The translations under genes were made by a program, and so were the position numbers. A stretch of 64,000 nucleotides of DNA, from contig BJOX01000270.1 in the NCBI GenBank assembly GCA_009731375.1, positions 394,818-458,817 on the forward strand, in the 5' to 3' direction. The stretch is from Paulinella micropora (Eukaryota; Cercozoa; Imbricatea; Euglyphida). This document shows, one piece after another, positions 11,084-24,654 of this stretch (its first letter is position 1; every line of letters starts with the position of its first letter). The notes under the pieces are model-generated. The model had not been told where the DNA came from and did not search any database. It was given only the letters and a program-made list of their open reading frames with translations.

Positions 11084-12051
11084 ACGATGCCTCAGGACGA
11101 TGTTATCAAGACGTTGCTCGAGAAGCATGAGGAGGAGCTCAAGAAGTTGTTCTCACTGCGGGAGCGTATGCGTGTGGAACGAGAAGCTCTCAGACAAGCA
11201 CGGCGTGGAACTCCCTTTGTAAGTTTTTTTTGCTTGGTTCGGTGGCACAGTTACTTTTTGTTTATGTCTTTAGAGCGCGAGGTAAGGTTTTTGAATATCC
11301 TGTTCTGGGGGCTGCGCTTCACCTTGACCACCAAGGGCTAGAAAAGTTGAGGGAACTGGCTACCCCCAATAATGTTTCTGCATCTGCTGCTGACGATCCC
11401 AAACAGACTCAAGCTCAGAAGGTACAGGAAACTCAGGTCGCTTCCGGCTTGGCCAAAGAGGGCTTACAACTCGACTCGGAAAACGAGGATCCACCTCCAC
11501 CCAAGCAGGATGAAACTAAAGTTGCGTCTGATACTCCTTTGGTTCCATCCCCAGCTGCCGATGCTGGTGTTGGCGACTCCGACTCTGCTGCAACGTCTGC
11601 GACGTCGTCCTCATCGCTTTCCGTCGCTTCCGTCGCTTCCGAGGTTGCACAGTCCCAGCAGGCACAACAATTGGTTTCGTCCTTGGGTAGTCAGGATCAT
11701 ACCGAATTAGCTCCTGTCAACAATTCTACAAGCCTTGTCCTGCAGATGGCAGTGCCCAGGAAGGTAGTGCTTAGATTTCAGTTCCCAGTCAGTCTCACTC
11801 CACGGTTCTGTTTTGCAGCACCAAACACCAACCCAAGAAAAATCGGCCAGAAGAAATTACGCAGTACTACTCTACATCAGTTTATGTTGCCTGGCGCCAG
11901 TGCTCCGGAAGACCCGTCATATGGTCTCTTCAACGTCAATCGTCGCATGAAATTACGTTCTGGTGTTTTCGCTTCGCCCGAGAAGGACTCCGAGAAGGAT
12001 GATTACGAATCCTTGGGATCTCTTGGACTGGATTCGTTTCTCAAGATGTAA
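11084..12051 (+). CDS. Unrecognised ORF 3, coiled-coil then Ser/Ala-rich
   Basis: The first ATG is at 11084, just after an AAATTGCAG acceptor. Exon 1 (to ~11220) is a charged helix with LEKHEEELKKLFSLRERM. An intron of about 55 bp with a GTAAGT donor follows. The long exon from ~11276 has a Ser/Ala/Gln-rich linker, and a second small intron may occur at ~11765-11818 (CAGTTCCCAGTCAG to TTTTGCAG). It ends with a basic, RMKLRSG-containing tail and stops at TAA. No domain was recognised. It lies just 3' of the ParB-methyltransferase stop and on the same strand, so it may be that gene's last exons or a third element gene. Frame ambiguity near 10,900 leaves both possible. Confidence 0.45.
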
Positions 12052-12432
12052 TAGTGCCTACTTCAAGGTTGGGCTGGACAAGAGCAGATTTCAGGCACTT
12101 TCAGCTGCTCTCGCTTTCACTTGCCTTGCCTCTCCTGTCGTTGAGGTAGTTATTGATGTCCCAGTTCTATTTTTTTAACTTTGATTAAAACTTCATGTCG
12201 CCGTTCGTATAGCTTACTGTGTATTTTATTAATAGTTTTATTTTTCCGGTTTGCTCTTGTCTGAGTTTAAGAAAAAGATTTACCTCAGGTACCGTTGTTT
12301 CCTTTTTCACTAAGGTAGCTTCTTCTTTCCTGGCCCATTTCATTCATGCATGTGCATTGTTTACTTCTTACGGTAACATGGTGTTCCTGTTTACCTTATC
12401 AGATCTTGAAGAGTCCTGTCGTTATTTTTCTT

Positions 12433-12484
12433 CACACAACGTTGGTTCTAGTTATCCGCAGGATTTTTAGGACACGCTTCTGTT
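12433..12484. repeat. 52-bp palindromic repeat, copy 12
   Basis: CACACAACGTTGGTTCTAG, TTATCCGCAGGATTTTTAGG, then CTGTTT. It lies 3' of the plus-strand genes. Confidence 0.7.
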
Positions 12485-13307
12485 TGTTGTGGTGTTTGAT
12501 TTTGATCGTTCATAGTTTTTGTTTGATTTTTTTTCAACTAAGTTGTAAATACTTTTGTCGCAATTTACGGACATTTTTGTGCTTCTCAAAACCACAATGC
12601 AAGTTCTTTGCAAACAAAGTATTTATGTAGTGTCAAAACAGAGGTAGACTTGTAAGAAGCTGGGTTCCTTGATGAACTGTTTCTTCCGAACTTACTACTT
12701 TTCCCCTAACTGTATTGCCTCATACTCTAGGACTTTGTGCCTTTTGCTTTCCAGTTTGGGGAAACCTGACTTTAATTATCTTTTTGAGACAAATTTGTTT
12801 TGGAGACGTGGAGCAACCGGATTACATGGTCAGACAAGACGCTGTTGCTTAAATTCTGCGCTTGGTACATTTGTATACCACGCGCAGAATTTAAGCATTT
12901 CTTCAAAGCTCAAATCCTCAGAAGTTTAAGACTTTAGAGGATGATCGAAATGAAGAAGAAAAATAAGAAGCCTTGTTCTCTGTGGATGGACTGATTCTTG
13001 TGACGTAGTTGAACGTATCGACCTCAGACGTAATACGTTTCTTTTGCCTCACATTTCCTTACCGAGTGTTGATGAATGCATGTTTTGATCCAATCAATCA
13101 AGCCACGCCTCGGACATATGTTCATTTAGTACCTGAAGCTGTCATTTTGTTATTAATAAAAATCTGCAGACTCGACTCTAGTGATGGCGTTTGCGATTTT
13201 ATCTTAGATTCCAGACAGACTTTAGTTGATTAGTATACTTTATGTGTACATACTCTACGATGGTCTTTTTTCATTCATTCTTGGCGCAAGTATACATAAT
13301 TTCAGTT
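12485..13307. other. Non-coding 3' flank of the plus-strand gene set
   Basis: No coding region was recognised apart from short chance frames. It contains the long hairpin at 12846-12897. Confidence 0.4.
12846..12897. repeat. Perfect 16-bp inverted repeat (hairpin)
   Basis: TGCTTAAATTCTGCGC at 12846-12861 pairs exactly with GCGCAGAATTTAAGCA at 12882-12897. The 20-nt spacer carries an inner GGTA/TACC pairing. It could be a 3' processing structure or a mark of an element end; neither is shown. Confidence 0.75.
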
Positions 13308-13359
13308 AACACAATGGTGGTTCCACTTATTCTCAGGATTCGAAGTACTAATGTGTGTT
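13308..13359. repeat. 52-bp palindromic repeat, copy 13
   Basis: AACACAATGGTGGTTCCAC, TTATTCTCAGGATTC, then ATGTGTGTT. It is the last and most diverged copy, 172 bp before the inverted-repeat transposon begins. Confidence 0.65.
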
Positions 13360-13530
13360 GTGGTAAAGTTTGGCGACACCTTCTAAATATAGTTTGTTTG
13401 AGCAATTCATAGTTGTTTAATCACCTACTTAGACTTTCTTTCAATCCGCTGGTGCTTGTTTGTTTCAGTCAATCAGGAAAAGGCAAGACAGACTAAGATA
13501 TTTTCTGAATACTTTTGGTCCGATAGGGTC

Positions 13531-13900
13531 ATGACCGGATATAATGCACGCTAACATGCACGCTAAGTCTAAAGGTTGTGGAAATTGATGGGAGTAGCAT
13601 GAAAATGAAAGATTTTAATGTATTTTAACTATTTTAAACAAAAAAAGTTTGAAAAATTGAATTTCTAGCCGTTACAACTGTTTTTGAACGTTAGCTATGA
13701 TCTTGGCTAGATTGTGGTTTTGGGTTGCCTGAGCTTGGTTTTTCTTTGTTTTTATGTTGTTTTACATCAAAATCAACGTAATTATATTTAATTTATTAAA
13801 GTCTAATGATATTACTTCGAATTCAAATTCAAATTCAAATGTGACTAGAAATTTTCAAGTTGGTTACTAGTGGCAGCCACTCACTTTATAATCGTTATAC
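13531..13900 (+). repeat. Left terminal inverted repeat
   Basis: Pairs with 20729-21097 in reverse complement from the outer ATGACCGG to the inner CGTTATAC. It includes an ATTCAAATTCAAATT stretch also seen in internal degenerate copies. Confidence 0.85.
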
Positions 13901-13959
13901 GTCAGGATAAAATGATGCAAGAAAAAGTGTAAGAAAGGCTAATTATATTATTTTCATCA

Positions 13960-14205
13960 CATTATTTTAAAAAGTTTTAAAAATTTGAATTTCCAACAGT
14001 TATAAGAGTTATTTTTATTTTGAACGGTTTTTGTTCTGCTTAATATTGTATTTCTTTTGTTTTCAAAGTTTGGTTTGTTTTTGTTCTTTTATCTTTGTTT
14101 TTATGTTGTTTCACATCAAAATCAATATAATTTTATTTATTTTATTAAATTTTGATAATATTAAGTGAAATTCAAATTCAAATTTAACTTGAAAATTTTC
14201 AAGTT
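13960..14205 (+). repeat. Degenerate internal copy of the terminal repeat
   Basis: Repeats the inner part of the left terminal repeat with substitutions: AAAATTTGAATTTCCAACAG, TGTTTTTATGTTGTTTCACA, and CTTGAAAATTTTCAAGTTG. It suggests tandem duplication of the subterminal region. Confidence 0.65.
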
Positions 14206-14364
14206 GTACTTTTAGTACATAGTACAACCGGTTGTATGATGCAAATTTTTCATGCGAAATGTTCAACCAGTGATATGTCAAAACTAGAAGAAAAAGTTCT
14301 TGATACGAATTTTGCAAATAAATGTTCTCCACGTGAAGTTTATATACATATAAAATTCATGTAT

Positions 14365-14473
14365 AGTTGGGCGTCTGCTTCGGCAGCCCAACTGCCAGTT
14401 AGTGGTTACCAAGTGGGGTGCCTTGGGGGAGAGTGCGGGTTCGAACCCAGGCGGGGCCAGCTTTTTTTTTTTT
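14365..14473 (+). repeat. tRNA-derived SINE-like piece with B box
   Basis: Contains a short hairpin (TTGGGCGTCTG...CAGCCCAA), then a tRNA-like stretch with a canonical B box GGTTCGAACCC near 14439-14449, ending GGGGCCAG and a T12 run. A full cloverleaf could not be drawn, so this is a tRNA-derived repeat or pseudo-tRNA rather than a working tRNA gene. Confidence 0.45.
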
Positions 14474-14636
14474 CATGAATATTCCAATGAAGTTGACCAT
14501 ATTGAGAATGGCAATTGTGCGAAATATGTGTATTGACAAATCTAACAAATAAACATAGTCTCGTGAGTAGTTTGAAGTGAAGACATTCACCAGATAAATA
14601 ATTATACTATTGTTTTACAAAAACTATCTTTTGTTA

Positions 14637-14760
14637 GCCTGTACATTGAAATGAATGTAGTTATATTTATTTTATCAAATTCTAACAATATTAAATTAAT
14701 GAAAAATTGAATTCAAATTCAAATTTAACTTGAAAATTTTCAAGTTGGTCAGTGGTGGCA
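14637..14760 (+). repeat. Second degenerate internal copy of the terminal repeat
   Basis: Shares TTATATTTATTTTATCAAAT, the ATTCAAATTCAAATTTAACT run, and CAAGTTGGTCAGTGGTGGCAG with the terminal repeat. It directly precedes the 3' end of gene A. Confidence 0.6.
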
Positions 14761-14892
14761 GGAGAACCATACTAAAACTCTTATTAATACAAATGTTTTA
14801 CAATTAATTAGACTTAACATGTTTTAATATTAATCATATTACTACTTGTAGCATGAACGAAATGTAGCTACATCTTCATGCCAACGGGAAAA

Positions 14893-16720
14893 TTAACGGT
14901 GGTGGCAGTGTCCATGACCAAAAGAGCGCTTGGACTTCGGTGTTGCTTTTTTGCTGCAATCTGATTCTGAATCAGATGAACTAAACGCATCACGGTGTTT
15001 GTGTTTCTTGTGTTTTCTTCTCGGAGGAGAGCGAGAGACCGGGCGATCCCTCTTTGCCGCATGTAACACCATGCTGGCCCCTTTCGCGACAGCTGCAGTA
15101 AACAAAAGGTAAGTAGCGGAAACAAAAAGAAAAAAAACCTTTGAACTCGTCCCGTTGACTGATAGCTTGGTCAAGAGCTGACTGCAGACTAGCTGCTTTG
15201 ACTTCTAAGTCACTGATTTTTTTTTCATGTCATCGTGAACGGGTCGAATGCTGGCCAACTCCGCCCCATGTGTACGCTTTGCTTCTTCCAGCTCTGCCTC
15301 AAGCTGTGTCACCTTTTCCTCCGCAGCGGCCAAGGCTTCAGCTCCTCGTTCAACACTTTCAACCACCTCTGCATGCTCTTTGGTCAATCGATCATGTTGC
15401 TAAATGAAAGGAGATGTGATTGCAAATCAAACAAGAATTGTTAATACCACTTTTAGCATCGTCAGAGCATTTTCGCTTCGCTTCTTGGCCTGCAAAGAAA
15501 AACACTAATAATAAAAATGAAAACAATCTCCAGCCAAGACCCTTTCCAAGTTGTAGGCTTTTTTCTTGTGCTCAGCCACTTGAGGCTGCAAGGCGCTGAT
15601 CTGATCCTGAAGACCTTCCTTGGTACCTTCGGCCTCACGGGTAGCCTTTACAAGAGCGTCCCTTGAGGTCTTAAGGTCTCTCTGTGCTTGCAACTTTGCT
15701 GCACGCTCATCATCGACGAGCTTCAAGGTGTCAGCAACAATACGCTGAGCTTCCTCATCCCCAGCCTCCAGCTTTGCAATTTTATCACGCAACATTGGAT
15801 TTTGGGCTTTCGACTGGATTAGCTCTTGCATGACACGTATTGTCAGGCTGAACAGAGCTTGAACTTGCTGTGGGCTGCTCAGAAGATTTGGCAGGTTTGA
15901 CTACGGTTTGTTCCTCTGAGCGCTTCATTACTTTACCTACAACTTTGACCAAGGAATCATTCACTTCCTTGCTCTCCATAGTCAAAGGGCGCAAAGCGGC
16001 GATTTAACAAGGATTCAAAGGCTGCAGGTACAACAGCGTGTACCCACTCTTTAGTGCACGAAATCACTCTGGGGTTGCCGTTCTTCGACCGGTACGCAAG
16101 CATGATGTGCAGATAAGGACGCGAGTTATGCACCTTCTTCAGCATTTGCAAAACGCGCCCAAGCCATAAGGTGGTGTTAGGACTCTAGAGAGTTTCAGTT
16201 TTGCTACCACACTTGATTGCAGCGGTGATAAACCACACAAACGAGCCTTGCGTAATTTTTGAATCGTTCAAGTAAACTTCATTCAAAAAAAGCATTCTGT
16301 TGCCGTCCGCTTTCCCCTCAAAGAGCTTACAACCCTCCTCATTTGCATAATTCCATGTGCGCCTGATACTACCACCCTCAACCTTGCGACCAGGACGGTA
16401 CTTTGACTCGCCTCCAGGGCTTGTCATGCCGATCTACCACAACAACAATTGACAAGCAAGTCCGGATGATAAGCAAGGCAAACCTTGACGACGGTTCCGG
16501 AACCACTGCCGTTGGGGCATGCTTCAATGCTAAGAAAAACTGAAGCAAGTCCAAGAAGATCGGCAACCTTTTCCTTCAGTTTATCCGCAGATAAACTGCC
16601 ATCACCTTGGTCGCGTTCCACAACGGTTGGCAAGTCGGCAGGGAAAGCCACCCACTGAAGAACAAGCTCCTCCTTCTGGTTGCTACTATTGGCATGAATT
16701 GGCCAATGCTGCCTGCGGGT
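14893..16720 (-). CDS. Transposon gene A: coiled-coil protein with basic/RS-like tail
   Basis: Exon-like blocks on the minus strand, from the N-terminal side, are: ~16720-16440 with VLQWVAFPADL and FLSIEACPNGSGSG; ~16427-16195 with RRTWNYANEEGCKLF; ~16170-15960 with CTKEWVHAVVPAAFESLLN; then long heptad-rich coiled coils at ~15831-15540 and ~15390-15205; and a C-terminal block ~15100-14893 with SRSPPRRKHKKHKHR and a Ser/Asp patch ending GHGHCHHR. Introns appear small. The function is unknown. The N-terminal globular part plus long coiled coil could be a DNA-binding or accessory protein of the transposon. Start and exact splice sites were not resolved. It is divergent from gene B. Confidence 0.5.
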
Positions 16721-17373
16721 TGGCAGCCGGGTTGGATGCAGATACAGAAAAAACAGAGTTCGGACGACTGATGGCGTTATTTGAATTGGAGTCGCCCCCC
16801 ATTGCAGGGTCTTCCATAGCTGGACCTCAAGAAAAAGAAAACAAAAAAGAAAGGAAATTGCTTGCAAGCACGTACAATAAGAAATTTTGTGACCTGTGCT
16901 CCAACCACTGGGGGCTTGCACACTCCCAGCAACAGGCATACTGTCTCGAGAACTCAAGAGGTTTGAACTTCTTGTTGTTGAGAGTCGCCCTTCCCCAAAC
17001 CCCTCGCCAAGAAAAGTCGCGTGGTTCACAATGATTCACTGTGTTGCAACAGAATTTGTTGCTCAAACCCGGAAACGGTTGCCAATTCGTTAACAATGTG
17101 GTTTGTTGAAGTCCGGTTGACCGTAAATTGCGTTAGATTTTGTACTCCAAAATTTCATTGAAGTTGCTGGGCCGGCGTTTTTCTTTTTTCGGGACACACA
17201 ACCCTTTGCAAACCTTTGTCACCATGATGGCTCCCACATAATGTTTGTACTTTTGATTAGTTTCTCTTGGACATATTCTCTTTTTTTTTTATTGCTTTCG
17301 TGTCTCCGCAATGGCACCTGTTCACTGTCTTTATTTGTTTTTTTCCCCCTTGCTTCCTTCCTCTTAGACTGAC

Positions 17374-20231
<2,858 letters not shown>

Positions 20232-20330
20232 AGTAATAAACTGATTTTAAATTAAAACATTTCAAGTCTAATTTGAATTTGAATTTGAATTTTTATTAAT
20301 ATTATTTGAATTTATATTTTTATTAATATA

Positions 20331-20728
20331 TTTCATGCATACTTCAAGTAGGCAGTGAGTATGTATAACGAATACAAGTGAGTGGCAAGTATTCTGAGTG
20401 TAACAGTGACTAGTGTAAAACACGGTCACTCGCTATGAAATATAAGCTTCCGCACCGGTTTTATGCTTCAAAAACATTGTAAATATGCTAAACAAACTTG
20501 TATTAATATAATTTCATGCATACTTCAAGAAAAATAGGCAGTGAGTTTGTATAACGAATACAAGTGAGTGGCAAGTAGTCTGAGTGTCACAGTGACTAGT
20601 GTAAAACACGGTCACTCGCTGTGAAATATAAGCTTCCGTACCGGTTGTATGCTTCAAAAACATTGTAATATGCTAAACAAACTAGTATTAATATGATTTC
20701 ATGCATACTTCAAGTAGTCGGTGAGTAT
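20331..20728 (+). repeat. 181-185-bp subterminal tandem repeat, ~2.2 units
   Basis: Units begin TTTCATGCATACTTCAAG at 20331, 20512 and 20697, and carry TGTATAACGA, GTGACTAGTGTAAAACACGG and ACCGGTT. A single related unit occurs in the inverted copy near 41.5-41.7 kb. Subterminal arrays of this kind are often transposase-binding sites. Confidence 0.8.
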
Positions 20729-21097
20729 GTATAACGACTATCAGTGAGAGGCTGCCACCAGTAACCAACTTGAAAATTTCTAGTCACATTTGAATTTGAA
20801 TATGAATTTGAAGTAATATCATTAGACTTGAATAAATTAAATATAATTACGTTGATTTTGATGTAAAACAACATAAAAACAAAGAAAAACCAAGCTCAGG
20901 CAACCCAAAACCACAATCTAGCCAAGATCATAGCTAACGTTCAAAAACAGTTGTAACGGCTAGAAATTCAATTTTTCAAACTTTTTTTGTTTAAAATAGT
21001 TAAAATACATTAAAATCTTTCATTTTCATGCTACTCCCATCAATTTCCACAACCTTTAGACTTAGCGTGCATGTTAGCGTGCATTATATCCGGTCAT
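20729..21097 (-). repeat. Right terminal inverted repeat
   Basis: Reverse complement of 13531-13900, with only a handful of differences noted by eye. Confidence 0.85.
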
Positions 21098-21223
21098 GTG
21101 AAAGCGATTAGCAATATCTTGCTTGCAGTAAGGATATGTTTCATTCCAACGAGATTTTTACCCACCCAAAAATAAATATTCCGCAGTACAAAATATTGAT
21201 TCCGCGGGCTTAGGTTTGCCTTT

Positions 21224-21225
<2 letters not shown>

Positions 21226-21264
<39 letters not shown>

Positions 21265-21331
21265 ATCTTGCAGAGGAATTTTCCTAAACAGCCGACACGT
21301 CTCTTGCGGTTNNNNNNNNNNCCCAAAACTT
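21226..21331. other. Poly-A tract and assembly gap
   Basis: A ~37-base A run, a short unique stretch, then 10 Ns. It may be the tail of a retroposed sequence or an assembly seam. Confidence 0.7.
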
Positions 21332-21509
21332 CAAACAACCCCAAATTTGTGTGTTGTCATGATGTCCCAAGCACATTGTATCTCCTTGTTGATTGGGTTT
21401 TGTTTCATTCCCTTGCCGTATGGTTCCTTGTGTTGCCTTTGCCCATGCATTCCTTCCACACTTGCTTTTCTGTTGTTTTTTTCTGCTTTTTCTGTCCAGT
21501 TCAGACCAC

Positions 21510-22360
21510 ATGGCCGCAAGGCAACTTGGTGGTCGTGCAAAAGGCAGAGAAGCTGAAAATCTACGAGAATTTGGTACGCTTTTTTTTTGTGTGTTTTTTG
21601 CTCTTGCCACCGTTCTGAATCACTTTTGATTATTTTTCTTGGCGTGTGTTTTGTGTTTGCAGGCCAGGCAGGCACTTGGCTTTTCTGAACCAGCCCCTGC
21701 TGTTGCCTCGGTGTCGCCGTCTTCCATCCCTGCCTCCTCCTCCTGCGACATTCAACAACTCCTCGTCTTCTGTCCTCTCAGCACAGCAACAGTCAAAACA
21801 GCACTGTTTGACGTTGCTCGAGCTGCGGGGCGACGACGAGGAGGGTCTTTGCATGTCGTTTGAGGAAGCAAAAAAAACTAACGTTCGCCAGCCTTGTAAT
21901 CTTAACTCAAAGCTCACCTCTATTGACATCCTTTTAGATTCGCTTGCGGGCGAAGCAAATAGGCTTTTTTCAGGACAGTCTCCTATCGACGAGCTAGCAA
22001 AATGGGAGTTTGCGATGTTGGTGAGGAATTTAGAAGACACAAAGGGCATACAGTCATTCTCTCCCAGCACAGTTCCCTCACATGTTCGCGCCTTGATAGG
22101 AGAAGTTCAACAATATTTTACCCTTTCACAAATATCTGCTGATTGGCTCTCTCTACCCTCTCTTTCTACTCTGCGCGCTTTTGCCGGCATGAGCTTTGAA
22201 AATAACCCTCTTGGTTTTGATCCTATCGCACAAAAGCTAGGTTTCGATGCTTATGGGTCGGAATGGTACATGGCAAAAAATCATCCATCACACGACCGTC
22301 ATCTACGCTCCAGATATAATTTCGTTGAGGCCATCACTGAAGCCAAAGTGTACGAAAACT
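21510..22360 (+). pseudogene. Diverged 5' fragment of transposon gene B
   Basis: Exon 1 starts ATG at 21510 (MAARQLGGRAKGREAENL) and ends at 21573 before a GT donor; exon 2 begins at 21663 after TTTGCAG with ARQALGFSEPAP, matching AALGFMEPTAG of gene B. The block DELAKWEFAMLVRNLED..VPSHVRALIGEVQQYF aligns with gene B, followed by GMSFENNP..DPIAQKLGFDAYG. A frame switch occurs near 21760. It ends around 22360 as it runs into a minisatellite, so only the N-terminal third survives. Orientation is the same as gene B, just outside the right terminal repeat, so it is an independent older copy. Confidence 0.7.
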
Positions 22361-22364
22361 ACTC

Positions 22365-22830
22365 CAGCTTACACTTACGGGTTTATGGGATATCTCAGAC
22401 TGATATTATGTCATAAGACTTACTGGTTTACGGGATATATCAGACTAACATTATGTCATAAATCTTACGGGCTTACTGATATATATCAAACTAATGTTAT
22501 GTCATAAGATTTACGGGTTTACTGGATATATCAGACTAACATTATATCATAAGACTTACGGGTTTACGGGATACATCAGACTAGCATTATATATTATGAG
22601 ACTTAACGGACTTACGGGATACAACAGACTAACATATTATTAGATTTTACTGGCTTACGGGATATAACAGACTAACATATTATGGGACTTTACGGGCTTA
22701 CGGGATATAACAGACTAACATATTATTAGACTTTACTGGCTTACGGGTTATAACAGACTAACATTATGAGACTTTACTGGCTTACGGGACATATCACTAA
22801 TATATTATCAGACTTTGCGGGTACATATGT
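22365..22830 (+). repeat. ~45-55-bp minisatellite
   Basis: About ten imperfect units of the form CTTACGGG(C/T)TTACGGGATAT, CAGACTAACAT, TTAT.AGACTT. Copies drift from GTCATAAG to TATTAGAC along the array. Confidence 0.8.
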
Positions 22831-24170
22831 GTCTTGTTGCCTTATAGGCTCATTGGGGTACTGGGGAACGGGTTGGCCCAAGACGTCATATTTTCCTCTC
22901 TCTGACGAGCGATAGAAATCTGGCTTCATCTAATTTTAGACTTTGGGGGATCTATAACATATTTGGGGGTAAGGTGTATAAGGGCCAAGACTGAGGCTAA
23001 TACAGACAGACTAAACCAGTTTAGGCAGGGAGGGGGAAGGGGGGGGAATGGATAGTTCTTCATATCGTTAGTGCAGTTATATATCTGTTATTAAATATNN
23101 NNNNNNNNGAGGGGGCGAGGGACAGTGATGAGAAAGATGAAAAAGACGATGACGATGACGACGATGATGATGAAGCGGTAACTCAGACAGACTTGAAAAA
23201 CGGGGAAACAAAGGGGGATGGGGGAAGAGGCATATATATAGGGTTTCGACCCTCAAGGCTTTATATCTTACAGACATGCGTGGCACTAATAGACTCACAG
23301 AGGCTGCATAATAGAGGCTAAAGCGAAATCAAAGAGAGACTTGGATCATTGGGTGGAAGAAGGGATGATTGGGAGGATAGACAAAGGGTACATACCATTT
23401 ATGTTATCAGCTCTCAGGTTCGTTTCAAGCATGGCGTTTCAGAGCTGGGGGACCGCGGCGGGGGTAGCAAAGGTTTGGGGCGCCTTTCCTTGCCTACGTT
23501 GCATCTGGGCTGGGCGACCGCGGCCGGGACTACAACGTGCCAGGGTGCATTATGGTGCTATTAGAAGCCAGAGAAACAACGGCGGGCACGATTCCGGCAA
23601 GCGGATCCATTTGAGCACGAGATGTCAAAATCGATTTGTTCCGAGAAAGACAATAGGGCCGGGGGGGGGNNNNNNNNNNCGAGGGAAACTGCAAGCTTCA
23701 AGAAGGAGAGGTCAGCTTCAATGCAGCAAGGCTCAGCGAGCTTCGGGTCTGCAGGGATCGGCGAGGTTTCAAGCAAGTGAGAAAGAGGCGCGGTGGGAAG
23801 TAACCGGAGCGGAGCTGCAGCGCACAAGGCGGGCGGTGCTGCAAGGGTTACTACTCGCTCTGGTTAGTATAGACCGTGATAGTTTAGACAGACACTAGGT
23901 CGCGATCGGGGGGAAGATAAATCACTAGATGCAGGCTATGGTGGAAATCGGGGAAGTGGTAAGTATTTTATTCTGGTAACATGATGTAACGGTAATATAG
24001 GTAACGGCTCTGGTGGGAAATCGGGGAAGTAACAAGTAATTTATTCATGTCATATGTGGTAACAGTCATAGGTAACTGTGTCAATCAGGGATGTGGAAGT
24101 GCGAGGTGGTTCCGAGTAATATGGCGTATAAGTAATGTGCAACTGCTTTATTCAGAATTGCTGGAACTTA
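22831..24170. other. No recognisable gene; two gaps and a short duplication
   Basis: N gaps lie at 23099-23108 and 23670-23679. A near duplication (GGAAATCGGGGAAGT) occurs at ~23941 and ~24013. Frames at 23341-23898 have no recognisable domain. The segment ends at the retrotransposon target site CTTA. Confidence 0.4.
24167..24170. other. Target-site duplication, left
   Basis: CTTA immediately outside the left LTR equals CTTA at 34786-34789. Confidence 0.75.
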
Positions 24171-24407
24171 TGTAATGCCCCCAACGATAGCTCGTAAAAA
24201 GTCGGTAATACAACCAAACACAGTCCTCAAGAATGAGAATGATGTCTCGTTGTATTAGCTCAGTGAAGCCAAAAAGGAAAACGGCAACAGACCAGGAATA
24301 AAATGGCATCAGGTCCAATCCGGACAAATAATACTGAAAAACAAGCTGGTGCACCTGTCACCAGGAAAAGGTATTTTTTACCGGCTATCCGGGGGGTGAT
24401 GCCTACA
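24171..24407 (-). repeat. 3' LTR
   Basis: 237 bp; TG...CA ends on both strands. It differs from the other LTR at four positions by eye. Confidence 0.95.
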
Positions 24408-24424
24408 GTACCCCCTCCCGATTT
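24408..24424 (-). promoter_or_regulatory. Polypurine tract
   Basis: The minus strand reads AATCGGGAGGGGGTAC directly before the 3' LTR. This is the expected primer site for plus-strand DNA synthesis. Confidence 0.75.
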
Positions 24425-24615
24425 TATGACGGAAATAGCATTTTCGTCATACACCTTCTGATTTCTTTCTGCAAATAGTATGCGCTATGGAGTCATGCCA
24501 CACAGCGCATCGACCCACGGATAGACGCTAAAAGACGATAAATATATCCTCATACGGCACGTCAAAGCGGATTCTCCAGCCATTCTTGTAGATTTTTGAA
24601 CTCCTTCCCCTCAAT

Positions 24616-24654
<39 letters not shown>

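Noticed and set aside
13531-13900. LTR of a retroelement
   Set aside because: The matching copy at 20729-21097 is inverted, not direct, so it is a terminal inverted repeat.
22365-22830. CRISPR array
   Set aside because: Repeats are imperfect, contiguous and lack unique spacers, and the genome is eukaryotic.
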